Shown in pieces: positions 16,795 through 25,131 of a DNA stretch of 55,786 nucleotides. The stretch's first letter is position 1; every line of letters begins with the position of its first letter. The notes beneath the pieces are model-generated. The model searched no databases and was not told the DNA's origin. It saw nothing but the letters and a program-made list of their open reading frames with translations. Source of the DNA: JBCDGZ01 sp038750655 (GTDB taxonomy: Bacteria; Bacteroidota; Bacteroidia; Chitinophagales; Saprospiraceae); NCBI GenBank assembly GCA_038750655.1, contig JBCDGZ010000032.1, forward strand, positions 1 to 55,786, read 5' to 3'. Made by a program: the position numbers and the translations under genes.

Positions 16795-16827
16795 TTGGAA
16801 GCTTTTTTTGTTTTAATCTTATCTTTG
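16795..16827 (+). promoter_or_regulatory. rimM promoter
   Basis: TTG (16795-16797), 22-base spacer, TATCTTTG (16820-16827), ending 30 bases before the GTG start of rimM. It is back to back with the sdp cassette 2 promoter; the two -33 elements are only six bases apart. Confidence 0.55.
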
Positions 16828-16857
16828 CGCGCAATATTTTATTCTAAATCATTTATC

Positions 16858-17379
16858 GTGACTGCTTATATTACCATCGGAAAAACGGGAAAGACACATG
16901 GCGTGCAGGGGGAGTTGAAGGTCCATATCGAGGAAGAATACCTGGAGGATTTTGCTCGTGCCGAAGTACTTTATCTCAGTATCAACGGCAAGCCCATTCC
17001 TTATTTTGTTGAGGGCTTGCGTTCGGCTGCGATACCGCTGGTTCGTTTGGATGAGGTGGAGACTAAGGAGGCCGCGCAGCGGCTGGTGGGGAAGGACATC
17101 CTGCTTCCCGAAGAGCAACTGCTCAAGGAGGAGGAACGAGAATGGGAGGTCGAAACGCTGGAATTTGAATTCCTGTCGGGCTATCGCCTTTTTGAAGTGG
17201 AGCGGGGGGAAATTGGTACTATTGAGGAGGTCGTTGAATTTCCGCAGCAGGAGATGGCGGTGGTCAACTACGAGGGGCGAGAGCTGTTCATCCCCTTGAA
17301 TGAGCAGCTGATTGAGCAGATTGATGAGGGCAAGCGTACTATCCATCTTCGCCTGCCCGAAGGGCTGTTAGACTTGTAA
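16858..17379 (+). CDS. rimM: Ribosome maturation factor RimM
   Basis: A 173-residue protein. The N-terminal RimM barrel opens ITIGKTGKTHGVQGELKVH. A C-terminal PRC-barrel-like domain contains LIGTIEEVVEFPQQEMAVV-type strands and ends with the family signature FIPLNEQLIEQID. RimM binds ribosomal protein S19 and helps mature the head of the 30S subunit. The GTG at 16858 is chosen because it gives the canonical N-terminus and lies downstream of a good promoter; the longer TTG-initiated reading would start inside that promoter. It converges immediately on the bestrophin gene with zero bases between stop codons. Confidence 0.93.
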   Translation: MTAYITIGKTGKTHGVQGELKVHIEEEYLEDFARAEVLYLSINGKPIPYFVEGLRSAAIPLVRLDEVETKEAAQRLVGKDILLPEEQLLKEEEREWEVETLEFEFLSGYRLFEVERGEIGTIEEVVEFPQQEMAVVNYEGRELFIPLNEQLIEQIDEGKRTIHLRLPEGLLDL

Positions 17380-18399
17380 TTACATCAAAATATCGTTAAC
17401 TGCTTTGATTGATGGTGGCAGCTCTTTCTCGCCCAGCATTTCCCGCAGATCAATCTCAATGGTTCGACACAGCGCCGTCATCGGCACGTCGTTTACAAAA
17501 TTCTCGAAGGGGTCTTCGCTATTGTCGCCCACCATTTCCATCGTAGAAAAAACCCAGGAAATCAAAACGCTGAAGGGAATCGTCAGGACGATAAACCCGT
17601 GTCCCATTTCATAAAATTCACCAACTAAACCAATGGGTAATAAAAGGATGAAGATGGAGGTGAACAGTTTGCTAAAGTAGGCGTATTGGCGTGGGAAGGG
17701 CGTATTTTTGATGCGCTCACATTTGCCTTGCAGGTTGTAAAACTCTTCCAGCACCCGCATCATTTCCATGTGGCGAAAGTTATTGATCAGGCCCTTTTCT
17801 TCCATATATATCCGTAGCATTTCCCCTTGCTTGCGAATAATTTGTGTAGGTGTATTCCGCCGATCAATCAGATAATTGTACTCCTCAGCGTCCAGCAATT
17901 CTCCAACCTCCTCATCCCAGTGCTCCCGCTCCGGGCTCCCCTGGGCCAGCCCCCGCACCGAACGCTTATGCTTCAAACTAAAGGAAACCGGCTGACGCAA
18001 ATGCAATCGCAGCGCATTCAACCAGGCAACATGCCGATGGATCAACTGTCGGCGAATCTCCTGCAACTCCTTCTCGCTCAGCTTCTCACTGGCCTCGTGA
18101 TTGCTCACAAAACTCATCACCTGATTGGCCCAGGTGCGGCTGTAATTGACAATGCCACCCCAAATTTTTCTGGCTTCCCAAAAGCGATCGTAGGAGGCAT
18201 TATTCTTAAAACTTAAGTAAAAGGCAACGGCGATACCGATGGTACTCAAGGGCAAAAAAGGAATGCTGATGTTGACGCCTTGATGTTCATAGAAGTGAAA
18301 AACCCAGACCACAAAAGCAGCCCAAAGTGTGAATTTAACCAAATTAAACCAGGCAAAGCGGAGGATAATACTCCATCTAATGTTTCTCCTTACATACAT
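17380..18399 (-). CDS. Bestrophin family anion channel
   Basis: A 339-residue membrane protein of bacterial bestrophin type. It shows two N-terminal helices (about residues 8-28 and 40-62), the conserved IGIAVAFYLSFKNNASYDRFWEARKIWG motif in pieces (FKNNASYDRFWEAR), and C-terminal helices (about 240-290) with a GEDPFEN-like segment (NSEDPFENFVNDVPM). The C-terminus carries DLREMLGE. Bestrophins form pentameric chloride or cation channels. The gene is divergent from the large amidase and has a probable promoter at 18483-18511. Confidence 0.92.
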   Translation of the reverse strand: MYVRRNIRWSIILRFAWFNLVKFTLWAAFVVWVFHFYEHQGVNISIPFLPLSTIGIAVAFYLSFKNNASYDRFWEARKIWGGIVNYSRTWANQVMSFVSNHEASEKLSEKELQEIRRQLIHRHVAWLNALRLHLRQPVSFSLKHKRSVRGLAQGSPEREHWDEEVGELLDAEEYNYLIDRRNTPTQIIRKQGEMLRIYMEEKGLINNFRHMEMMRVLEEFYNLQGKCERIKNTPFPRQYAYFSKLFTSIFILLLPIGLVGEFYEMGHGFIVLTIPFSVLISWVFSTMEMVGDNSEDPFENFVNDVPMTALCRTIEIDLREMLGEKELPPSIKAVNDILM

Positions 18400-18482
18400 T
18401 TCTAAAAGATAGTTAGTTTAAACGCTCTTAACATTTGGAACACAATATACGATACTTGAATTCTGTTTGGTAAGTTGTATTT

Positions 18483-18511
18483 CAAAAATACCTCAATTAT
18501 AAGCATAGCAA
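18483..18511 (-). promoter_or_regulatory. Bestrophin gene promoter
   Basis: On the minus strand TTG (18511-18509), 18-base spacer, TATTTTTG (18490-18483). The spacer is one base shorter than typical. Confidence 0.45.
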
Positions 18512-18542
18512 AGTTCTACCTTACCAAAAGGAAACCCTTACT

Positions 18543-21449
18543 ATGAAAGTCTACATCACCTCAGTGCTGTTGCTATGCTTCGCCTCTTTCGCCGCAAGCG
18601 CCCAACAACTTCCCACTCGCAGTGAACTCAATAGTATTCTCGAATCCATCAAACAGGAAAAGGAGCACGGTGAGGCCCTACTGCCTCCGGCCACCCAACT
18701 CCTCAATTTCAGCGGTACCGATCAAACCCTAATCCTGCAATTCGACCTCCCCCCAACCTTTCTCAATGGAGAACTAGACGAGCACCATCACGAAGAACTC
18801 ATCGAGCAATGGTCTGCTCAACTATCTCCCTACGGCTACACCAACCTCCAACTGGAAGCCCGCAACAGCAACCAAGCCTTCCAACCCCTGTCCAGCTTTC
18901 TGGATCAGTACGAGACCTTCCTCTCCCCTAAAGCCCGCAACGATGACCCCTTGCCCTTCGTACGAGGCCCCCAAAGGCAACAACCCTCCAATAGCATCCA
19001 ACAGGCCCAAGGGGCACTGAGCGGAAAAACCATCTGGCTCAGTGCCGGCCACGGCTGGCTGTTCAAAAACCGCTTCCGCGATTTCCATACCCAACGCGGC
19101 AATACCTTCGGCCTGGTGGAAGACTTCGCCACCGTAGAGCTGGTCAATTACCACTTGCTGCGCTATCTGCTACAGGCCGGTGCCCATGTTTGGACGGTCC
19201 GAGAGCGAGATATGAACGAAAATGAAATCATTGTTGACAATAACGACGGACGGCAATCCTATCAGGAAACGGGCGAATGGAAAACCAGTCGCTCACAGGG
19301 CTATAAAGGGCAGAGTTATCGCTATGCGATTTCAGACGCCCGGCAGACCGCCACCGCCATCTACCAGCCCAACATTCCCGAATCAGGCCAGTACTGGGTC
19401 TCTGTTCATTATCGCAGTGGGCTGAACCGCAGCGTCGATACCCGCTACAAAATCGTTCACGCTGGTGGAGAATCCGTAGTCAGCATTAATCAAGAAGTCC
19501 ACGGCAGTACCTGGGTGTATCTAGGGCAATATTATTTCGAAAAAGGACGCAGCGGAAAGGTCGTTTTAATGAATGCTTCTAGCGAGGAGGGCCAGGCCAT
19601 CATCGCCGATGCCGTACGCTTTGGTGGTGGGCTGGGAGATACGGAGGATTGCAGCTACCGCAAAAATAGCCAAGAACCCCGCTTCGAGGAAGCGGCCCGC
19701 TACTACGCCCAGTACCAAGGCTTTCCGCACTGCGTCAACGATGTGATGACCCGCCCGCTCTACGCCGAATGGGAGTTGAGCAAAGGCAGTCGCCAAGAGC
19801 AAAACAATGCAGTGTACGTTTCTATCCACACCAATGCTCGGGGAGGGCGAGGTACAGAAACGTTTATCCACAACTATCGGGCAGTCAAAGGCAGCTGGTC
19901 CCTGCGGCAGTATGTCCATCAATCGGTGGTGCGGGACATCCGGCAGTTTTGGGACCCCAGCTGGAAAGATCGGGGGCGCAAGGCGGCCGACTTTGGGGAG
20001 TTGCGCGGACTGCGTAAGATGCCAGGAGTGCTGCTAGAGGTGGCCTTTCATGATCAACCCGAGGATGCCAAGGCCCTGAAGAGTCCGCAGTTCCGGCAGC
20101 TGGTCGCCCGAGCGATCTACAAGGGCATTGTACGCTACTTCGCCAATCGGGATGGCCGTCGCCCGGTATTTTTGCCCGAGACGCCAACGCACCTGCACGG
20201 GCAGGCCCAGCCCGGCGGTCCGATCGAGCTGGCCTGGGAGGCCTCCCGTATCGGTGATCGCCCGGAGGGCTATATGCTCTACCGCAGTACCCACGGCAAA
20301 GCCTTCGGCAACGGTATTTTTGTGCGCGACAACCGCTTTACCTTTGATCAGCCGGCGCCGGGGAAGACTTATTATTTCCGAGTGGCGGCGGTGAATCGGG
20401 GAGGGGAGTCCATCCCTTCTTCAGTTATTGCGGTGCGGCGACCGCAGGCCAACAATGCCGAAAGCCATTACCTGATCGTCGATGGCTTTGACCGGCTGGA
20501 TCGAGGGATGGGGATTACCGTGCATGAGCCACGGCCGAGGGGCAAGCCGCTAGGAGCCACCCGCCGCCTCTTCCTTGAGCAGATGAACAACTATGACTAC
20601 GTCGTCGAGCACGCCCGAGCGATGGCCGCTAACGGCATCAGCTTTGACGGAGCGACCAATGAGGCTGTGGCGGACCGAAAGATAAAGCTCCACACTTACG
20701 CTGGGGTCGATTGGGTGCTGGGCAGGGAGTCAACCGCCCAACAGACCCTCAGCCGCACTGAGCAATCGCTGCTCAAGCGCTATCTGGACAGCGGAGGTAA
20801 TTTGATTATCTCTGGCTCAGAACTGGCTTTTGACTTGGATCACAAAGGCGGGGGCCGTCAATTCTATCGAAATTATCTCAAAGCCCGATTCAAAGGCGAT
20901 AATGCAAGGGCTGGGTTAGTAGCGACGAGCCCGAGGGCCACTATTCCTACCATGAGTGTGACCCTACGCAACGAGCAATACGGTCATTATCCCTTGACTT
21001 CTCCGGATTACATCGAACCTACTTCCGGCGGAGAGGCCATTTTCAACTACGTGAATGGCAAGACGGCGGGGGTAGCTTACAAGGGGGATTTTGGGGTAAT
21101 GAACTTTGCTTTTCCCTTGGAGAGTATTGGGGATGAGGGGCTGCGCAGTCAGCTGATGGCAGCGGCCTTGACGTATTTGCAAACACCGGGTGCGGGGGAG
21201 GCTTTGATTGCCAGTATTCCGAGGCGGATCAGCGGTGAGCTGACGGTTGATCTAGGTCGCGCCCCGGAGGGGCAGGCGATTTTTCGCATCCTTGACCGCC
21301 GCCGCCGGACCGTTTTCGAGCGAAGCTGGGCTCACAGTAGCCGACGCAGCCGCACCTTTCACTTCGCCGATTTACCGGCCGCCCGCTATGAATATGAGTT
21401 GGAATTTCACGATAGAACCCAAAGAGGATACATCGACAAAGTAGACTAG
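18543..21449 (+). CDS. N-acetylmuramoyl-L-alanine amidase with inserted golvesin-like domain and FN3
   Basis: A 968-residue secreted protein (signal peptide about residues 1-20). An Amidase_3 zinc hydrolase domain runs about 160-535, with the zinc ligands apparent in LSAGHGW (His), GLVEDFATVEL (Glu) and YVSIHTNARGG (His), and the catalytic Glu in GVLLEVAFHD. The domain is split: about residues 230-365 form a beta-sandwich like the golvesin/xanthan lyase C-terminal domain (ATAIYQPNIPESGQYWVSVHYR and VILADAVRFGG-like end). A fibronectin type III domain follows (about 550-640), then a large C-terminal region with LIISGSELAFDLD. It probably cleaves peptidoglycan at the cell surface. Bacteroidota homologues are often misannotated as xanthan lyase. 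Confidence 0.88.
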   Translation: MKVYITSVLLLCFASFAASAQQLPTRSELNSILESIKQEKEHGEALLPPATQLLNFSGTDQTLILQFDLPPTFLNGELDEHHHEELIEQWSAQLSPYGYTNLQLEARNSNQAFQPLSSFLDQYETFLSPKARNDDPLPFVRGPQRQQPSNSIQQAQGALSGKTIWLSAGHGWLFKNRFRDFHTQRGNTFGLVEDFATVELVNYHLLRYLLQAGAHVWTVRERDMNENEIIVDNNDGRQSYQETGEWKTSRSQGYKGQSYRYAISDARQTATAIYQPNIPESGQYWVSVHYRSGLNRSVDTRYKIVHAGGESVVSINQEVHGSTWVYLGQYYFEKGRSGKVVLMNASSEEGQAIIADAVRFGGGLGDTEDCSYRKNSQEPRFEEAARYYAQYQGFPHCVNDVMTRPLYAEWELSKGSRQEQNNAVYVSIHTNARGGRGTETFIHNYRAVKGSWSLRQYVHQSVVRDIRQFWDPSWKDRGRKAADFGELRGLRKMPGVLLEVAFHDQPEDAKALKSPQFRQLVARAIYKGIVRYFANRDGRRPVFLPETPTHLHGQAQPGGPIELAWEASRIGDRPEGYMLYRSTHGKAFGNGIFVRDNRFTFDQPAPGKTYYFRVAAVNRGGESIPSSVIAVRRPQANNAESHYLIVDGFDRLDRGMGITVHEPRPRGKPLGATRRLFLEQMNNYDYVVEHARAMAANGISFDGATNEAVADRKIKLHTYAGVDWVLGRESTAQQTLSRTEQSLLKRYLDSGGNLIISGSELAFDLDHKGGGRQFYRNYLKARFKGDNARAGLVATSPRATIPTMSVTLRNEQYGHYPLTSPDYIEPTSGGEAIFNYVNGKTAGVAYKGDFGVMNFAFPLESIGDEGLRSQLMAAALTYLQTPGAGEALIASIPRRISGELTVDLGRAPEGQAIFRILDRRRRTVFERSWAHSSRRSRTFHFADLPAARYEYELEFHDRTQRGYIDKVD

Positions 21450-21516
21450 ATTGATATGAACATATTAGAGACAGAAGTGTTATTTTCAATATCACATTCA
21501 TTCAATTGAGCGCAAT

Positions 21517-22110
21517 ATGAATCATCACTCTGATCCTAACCAAATTGATCCCACAAAGACCTCCAAAACACTGGCCATCGCAACCTTTGGCAATGGCTGT
21601 TTTTGGTGTACGGAGGCTGTTTTTCAAAGCCTAGAAGGAGTACATAAGGTGGTCTCTGGCTATTCTGGTGGACATGTAGAAAATCCGACTTACGAAGAAG
21701 TTTGTGGTAAAATGACGGGACACGCTGAGGTGATCCAAATTACCTACGATCCTGCGGTGATCAACTATGAGGATTTACTCGAAGTCTTCTGGTACAGCCA
21801 TGATCCAACCACCCTCAATCGGCAAGGCAATGATGTTGGTCCTCAATATCGATCAGCGATTTTTTACCACGATGAAGAGCAACGTACGATTGCGGAGGCC
21901 TCTCTTCGTCGTACCGATGCCAGCGATGCCTGGTCAGATCCTATTGTTACGGAGATTACGGCCTTCGATCGCTTCTATCCCGCTGAAAGCTATCACCAGG
22001 ACTACTATAATCGCGTAGGCGCTCGCAATCCCTACTGTACCTTTAACATCACACCGAAGTTGATGAAAGTCCGTCGGAAGTTTGGCACAAAGTTGAAAAG
22101 AGAAGTTTAA
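21517..22110 (+). CDS. msrA: Peptide-methionine (S)-S-oxide reductase MsrA
   Basis: A 197-residue protein of normal length. The active-site motif GCFWCTEAVF is near residues 26-35, followed by VVSGYSGGHVENPTYEEVC, GHAEVIQITYDP, FWYSHDPTTLNRQGNDVGPQYRSAIFY and SYHQDYY, all standard MsrA signatures. It repairs oxidised methionine using thioredoxin. There is no signal peptide, so it is cytoplasmic. No msrB is fused or adjacent. It converges on a lipoprotein gene with two bases between stops. Confidence 0.97.
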   Translation: MNHHSDPNQIDPTKTSKTLAIATFGNGCFWCTEAVFQSLEGVHKVVSGYSGGHVENPTYEEVCGKMTGHAEVIQITYDPAVINYEDLLEVFWYSHDPTTLNRQGNDVGPQYRSAIFYHDEEQRTIAEASLRRTDASDAWSDPIVTEITAFDRFYPAESYHQDYYNRVGARNPYCTFNITPKLMKVRRKFGTKLKREV

Positions 22111-22112
22111 CC

Positions 22113-22697
22113 TTACTGAATTTTCACAAAGCGATCCGCAAATTTTTGGCGACCTTCTGCACTGCGTACATGGATGTAGTGAAATAGCTCGTGCGGGTTC
22201 TCCTTTAACTTAGCAAAACTGTGGCCGACATATTCCTCAAAGTCAGCACGTTTGATGTCCAAAAGATAGGTCTTTCCGTCGTATGGGATCGTTGCTTCCA
22301 GATGATTGACAAAGGACAATTCATCCATAATGCTGTAAGCGGCTAGCGGAAAATACTTATCGAGGCGCTTAGCCGTTTCCCAATACTTATCCGGAGATAG
22401 CGAGGTATTACCCTTTGCATTGGTTTCTTCCAGGCTCGTGGCGTAAGTCAACTTCGCCAGATCTCCTTGTAGTTCATATTCAGTAACCAAAAAGCCACCA
22501 AGTAGGTGTAGCGCGACGGATTGTAGCTGCCCTTCTTGGGTATTGGCCGGTTGTTTTTTAGCAGTCGACTCAGCGGCTGGTGCGTCATTATCTGTTCTGG
22601 TAGTGGTGTCTGCTTGCTCTGTGGAAGTGGCTTCTTCACCGCAGCTGAGGAGTGAAAGGGCGAAAAAGCTGAATAAGGCAATTGTAATGGTTCTCAT
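22113..22697 (-). CDS. Uncharacterised lipoprotein
   Basis: A 194-residue predicted lipoprotein with lipobox SLLSC (Cys19), an acidic Thr/Ala-rich linker (about residues 20-55) and a compact domain without catalytic signature (ALHLLGGFLVTEYELQGDLAKLTYATS). No family was recognised. It follows the aminotransferase remnant on the same strand after 47 bases. Confidence 0.7.
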   Translation of the reverse strand: MRTITIALFSFFALSLLSCGEEATSTEQADTTTRTDNDAPAAESTAKKQPANTQEGQLQSVALHLLGGFLVTEYELQGDLAKLTYATSLEETNAKGNTSLSPDKYWETAKRLDKYFPLAAYSIMDELSFVNHLEATIPYDGKTYLLDIKRADFEEYVGHSFAKLKENPHELFHYIHVRSAEGRQKFADRFVKIQ

Positions 22698-22744
22698 GAG
22701 ATGATCTTTTAATGGTATATATAGTTAGCGTTTTAGATTAAAAT

Positions 22745-23506
22745 TCATGCCAATTCCGCAGATGCTGCCGCCCGCTCAATCTCCTGAACCAGCCGCTCTA
22801 AATCCTGCGATTCATTGTATACATTAGGTGAAATCCGCAGGGTCGTCCCTCGCAGAGAAACATGGATATGCTGCTTCTTCAGGCGCTGGTGCAAACGAGT
22901 CGGATCAATGGCCTGCGGCATCTGTACACCAAACAAATGATCGACCCGATAGGCATCCTCCTCGACCCGGCCTCCGGCCGCCCGCAACTGATCAGCAAAG
23001 GGACGAACCAGTCTTTGACAGTAGACCTGCACCTGCGGCACCTGCCATTCTAGTAATTGCTCCAATGCCTTTTCCAGTATAGCGATGTTGAGCATGCTAG
23101 CGTGTTCGCCGACCGAGTAGCGTGCTGCGCCCGGGCGGAAAGTCGGCTGGTAGTTGACCAGTTGGGAAAAATCGTCGCTGTTCACTCGATTGAGCCAGCT
23201 GTCTTCGATGGGGCGGCCCTGGTCGAAGTAGGGGCCGAGATAAGCCAGGCCGATGCTGTAGGAAACAGCGGGAATCAAGCAGATTCGATCCGCCGATTCA
23301 GCATTGATAAGCTGGGCGAATAGTGCTTTGACGTGCTGTACGGGTTCGAAAAAGGCAGCAGTGGAAAGTCGAAAAGGCTGGCTCATCAGCTGCATGGCTG
23401 CTAGTACGGCCTGCTCACTTTTGATTAATAAGGGAGAAAAGTAGGCCCCATTGAGGTAGCTGATAGCTTTGGGTAGACGAAATAGGTGTTTTTGGCAGTC
23501 GAGCAT
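22745..23506 (-). pseudogene. Class V aminotransferase with internal in-frame deletion
   Basis: The 253-residue ORF has both ends of a class V (cysteine desulfurase-fold) aminotransferase: an N-terminus YLNGAYFSPLLIKSEQA and a C-terminus with GPYFDQGRPIEDSWLNR, FRPGAARYSVGEHAS, EQLLEW and LRGTTLRISPNVYN. Family members are about 370-400 residues. The central part with the PLP-binding Asp, His and Lys is absent. Around residues 80-90 the text of the early segment (IPAVSY) passes directly into the segment normally found after the Lys (IGLAYLGPYFD). It keeps the frame and has no stops, so it may still be translated, but cannot form a normal PLP enzyme. It is 11 bases downstream of the amidase gene, probably in its operon. 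Confidence 0.8.
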
Positions 23507-23517
23507 AATAGGAACTT

Positions 23518-24807
23518 CTATCGGATCAACCCCTCATACATCCATTTGGCCAAAGCTTCTCGATTACTCTCTTTGAGGAAGCGCTGTTGATCGTGGCGGT
23601 TTTTGATATTTCCTAACTCTATAAAAACTGAAGTCGTTTTAGGTTCACGGAGCATATGAAGATCACGGGCGGTTACTGTACCGGTATAGCGACCTCCTTT
23701 GCGGTACTGGCGGTATTTCTCCTTGAAGGTTTTGTGCAGTTTACGCGCAACATCTCTGCCTTTTTTGCTGCCTGGAAAATGATAGAAAAATACATCGGTA
23801 TTTTCGCTAGTGCTTCTCGAATCAATATGGATGATGATCGTCAGCATTTCTTTGTATCCTCCATCCCGGCGATGCCGTTCGTAGAGTTCATTGACTGCAT
23901 CAGAACGCTGATACAGTCGCCTTTTTTGGCTGCGAGGAATTTTATATTTAGGCCAGCAATATTCATCCTTATCCCCCTTCAAATACTTGCCAGAGCGGAT
24001 ACCATCATTGGGATCGCGAGTAATCATGTAAACCAGTGCACCGTGCTCAATCAGTACGCGCGCCAGTCGCAGCGAGACATCGTAGGCATACTCATCCTCA
24101 CAAAGCAACTGCTTAGGATTGTTGCTTGCTCGTCCTACTGCCCCCGGATCTGGCCCACCGTGGCCACTGACAATGTAGTAGACCTTACCTTTGAGCTTGT
24201 GGTCTTTGATACTCACAGCGGCGTGTTCTTTTCCAAAAATACCATACTTACCGACCCCTCGGTTCGCCTTTTCGGCAGTTAGCACCTTCTCGCTGACCTC
24301 CTCTTGAGCACGCTTGCGGGCCTCTAGCTCCGCTTTTTCTGTAGCTGCATCCTTTTTGGGTTTCAAAGCCGATAAGGGTTCTTCTTTATTGACATCATCC
24401 TCACAATTCAACTCATGATAGGGTACCCAAAGGATATTACTTTTGGCAATGGTGCTGCGTCGGAGCTTATTCTTTTTCATGCGTTCATTGTAGCGCTTAA
24501 TGCGCAGCGCCTGCTCCCAACCTTTGATATTGAGGGTGGTACGTATGCTGACTCCGTTATAAGTGTGTATTTTGACGGGAATGTAATACTTGCGGCCTTT
24601 GACCAGCTCGGAATCTCTGGTCAGATCATTGAGCGCGTAGAATTTTTTGAAATTACAATCGTGACTATGCAATTCGTAGCGCTTCAGCAATCGGGTGATA
24701 TTGTCTCCATCTTTGGCAGGTACTCGGTGAAAACGAGCATCGTCGGCAAGGAGTGAATGGGTAGCGAAAAAATAAAGAATTAAAAGTAGAAAGTTCCTGG
24801 GCATCAC
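23518..24807 (-). CDS. Secreted N-acetylmuramoyl-L-alanine amidase (Amidase_3)
   Basis: A 429-residue protein with a signal peptide (about residues 1-22) and an N-terminal region resembling a LysM-like module (DGDNITRLLKRYELHSHDCNF with YYIPVKI). A Lys/Glu-rich linker (about 140-205) precedes a C-terminal Amidase_3 domain (about 208-428). Zinc ligands and catalytic residues appear in IVSGHGGPDPGA (His), CEDEYAYDVSLRLA (Glu), IIIHIDSR (His) and VFIELGNIKNRHD (Glu). It should cut the amide between MurNAc and the stem peptide. It is the second Amidase_3 enzyme within 6 kb but without the golvesin insertion. Confidence 0.9.
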   Translation of the reverse strand: MMPRNFLLLILYFFATHSLLADDARFHRVPAKDGDNITRLLKRYELHSHDCNFKKFYALNDLTRDSELVKGRKYYIPVKIHTYNGVSIRTTLNIKGWEQALRIKRYNERMKKNKLRRSTIAKSNILWVPYHELNCEDDVNKEEPLSALKPKKDAATEKAELEARKRAQEEVSEKVLTAEKANRGVGKYGIFGKEHAAVSIKDHKLKGKVYYIVSGHGGPDPGAVGRASNNPKQLLCEDEYAYDVSLRLARVLIEHGALVYMITRDPNDGIRSGKYLKGDKDEYCWPKYKIPRSQKRRLYQRSDAVNELYERHRRDGGYKEMLTIIIHIDSRSTSENTDVFFYHFPGSKKGRDVARKLHKTFKEKYRQYRKGGRYTGTVTARDLHMLREPKTTSVFIELGNIKNRHDQQRFLKESNREALAKWMYEGLIR

Positions 24808-25131
24808 CTAATTTTGGTCTGTTCACGAAATACTTTCGGGGGCGCAAGATACTAAAAATCAGTAAACTCCACCCCATCGGATAGATTATCCTATTAAATG
24901 CGTTTTGCGCCTGCTTTAGTATTTTCTGAGCGGTAGAAATATCAAATTCCTGCCTTCAATTTGGGTCTTGTATGGAAGAAAATAAGCATAAGTCATGCCA
25001 AGCGATTAATAGCTGCCAGCTGACAAAGTGCTGGATGATGGTTGTCTAACCGGTGTTTTTTCTTTAATTTAATCAAAGCTCTTAAGAAACTCAATATCGC
25101 ATTTCTGCACCACCAGCAAAATCACAAAGAT
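24808..25131. other. Divergent intergenic region
   Basis: These 324 bases lie between the amidase (minus) and a T9SS protein (plus) and hold the regulatory region of both. I found no exact TAnnTTTG element; a near match TACTTTCG lies at about 24829 but on the plus strand. The reading frame of the T9SS gene extends upward to 25042 but lacks protein character there. Confidence 0.5.

Larger units (their letters stand above)
16471..16857. other. Divergent intergenic region between sdp cassette 2 and rimM
   Basis: It contains a leader of about 280 nt before sdpC, the cassette 2 promoter (16758-16788, minus) and the rimM promoter (16795-16827, plus) back to back. The TTG-initiated upstream extension of rimM inside this region is not credible as coding. 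No other gene was seen. Confidence 0.6.

Noticed and set aside
16795..16857. TTG-initiated N-terminal extension of rimM
   Set aside because: The extension lies inside the predicted promoter and is absent from the family; the GTG at 16858 gives the canonical N-terminus.
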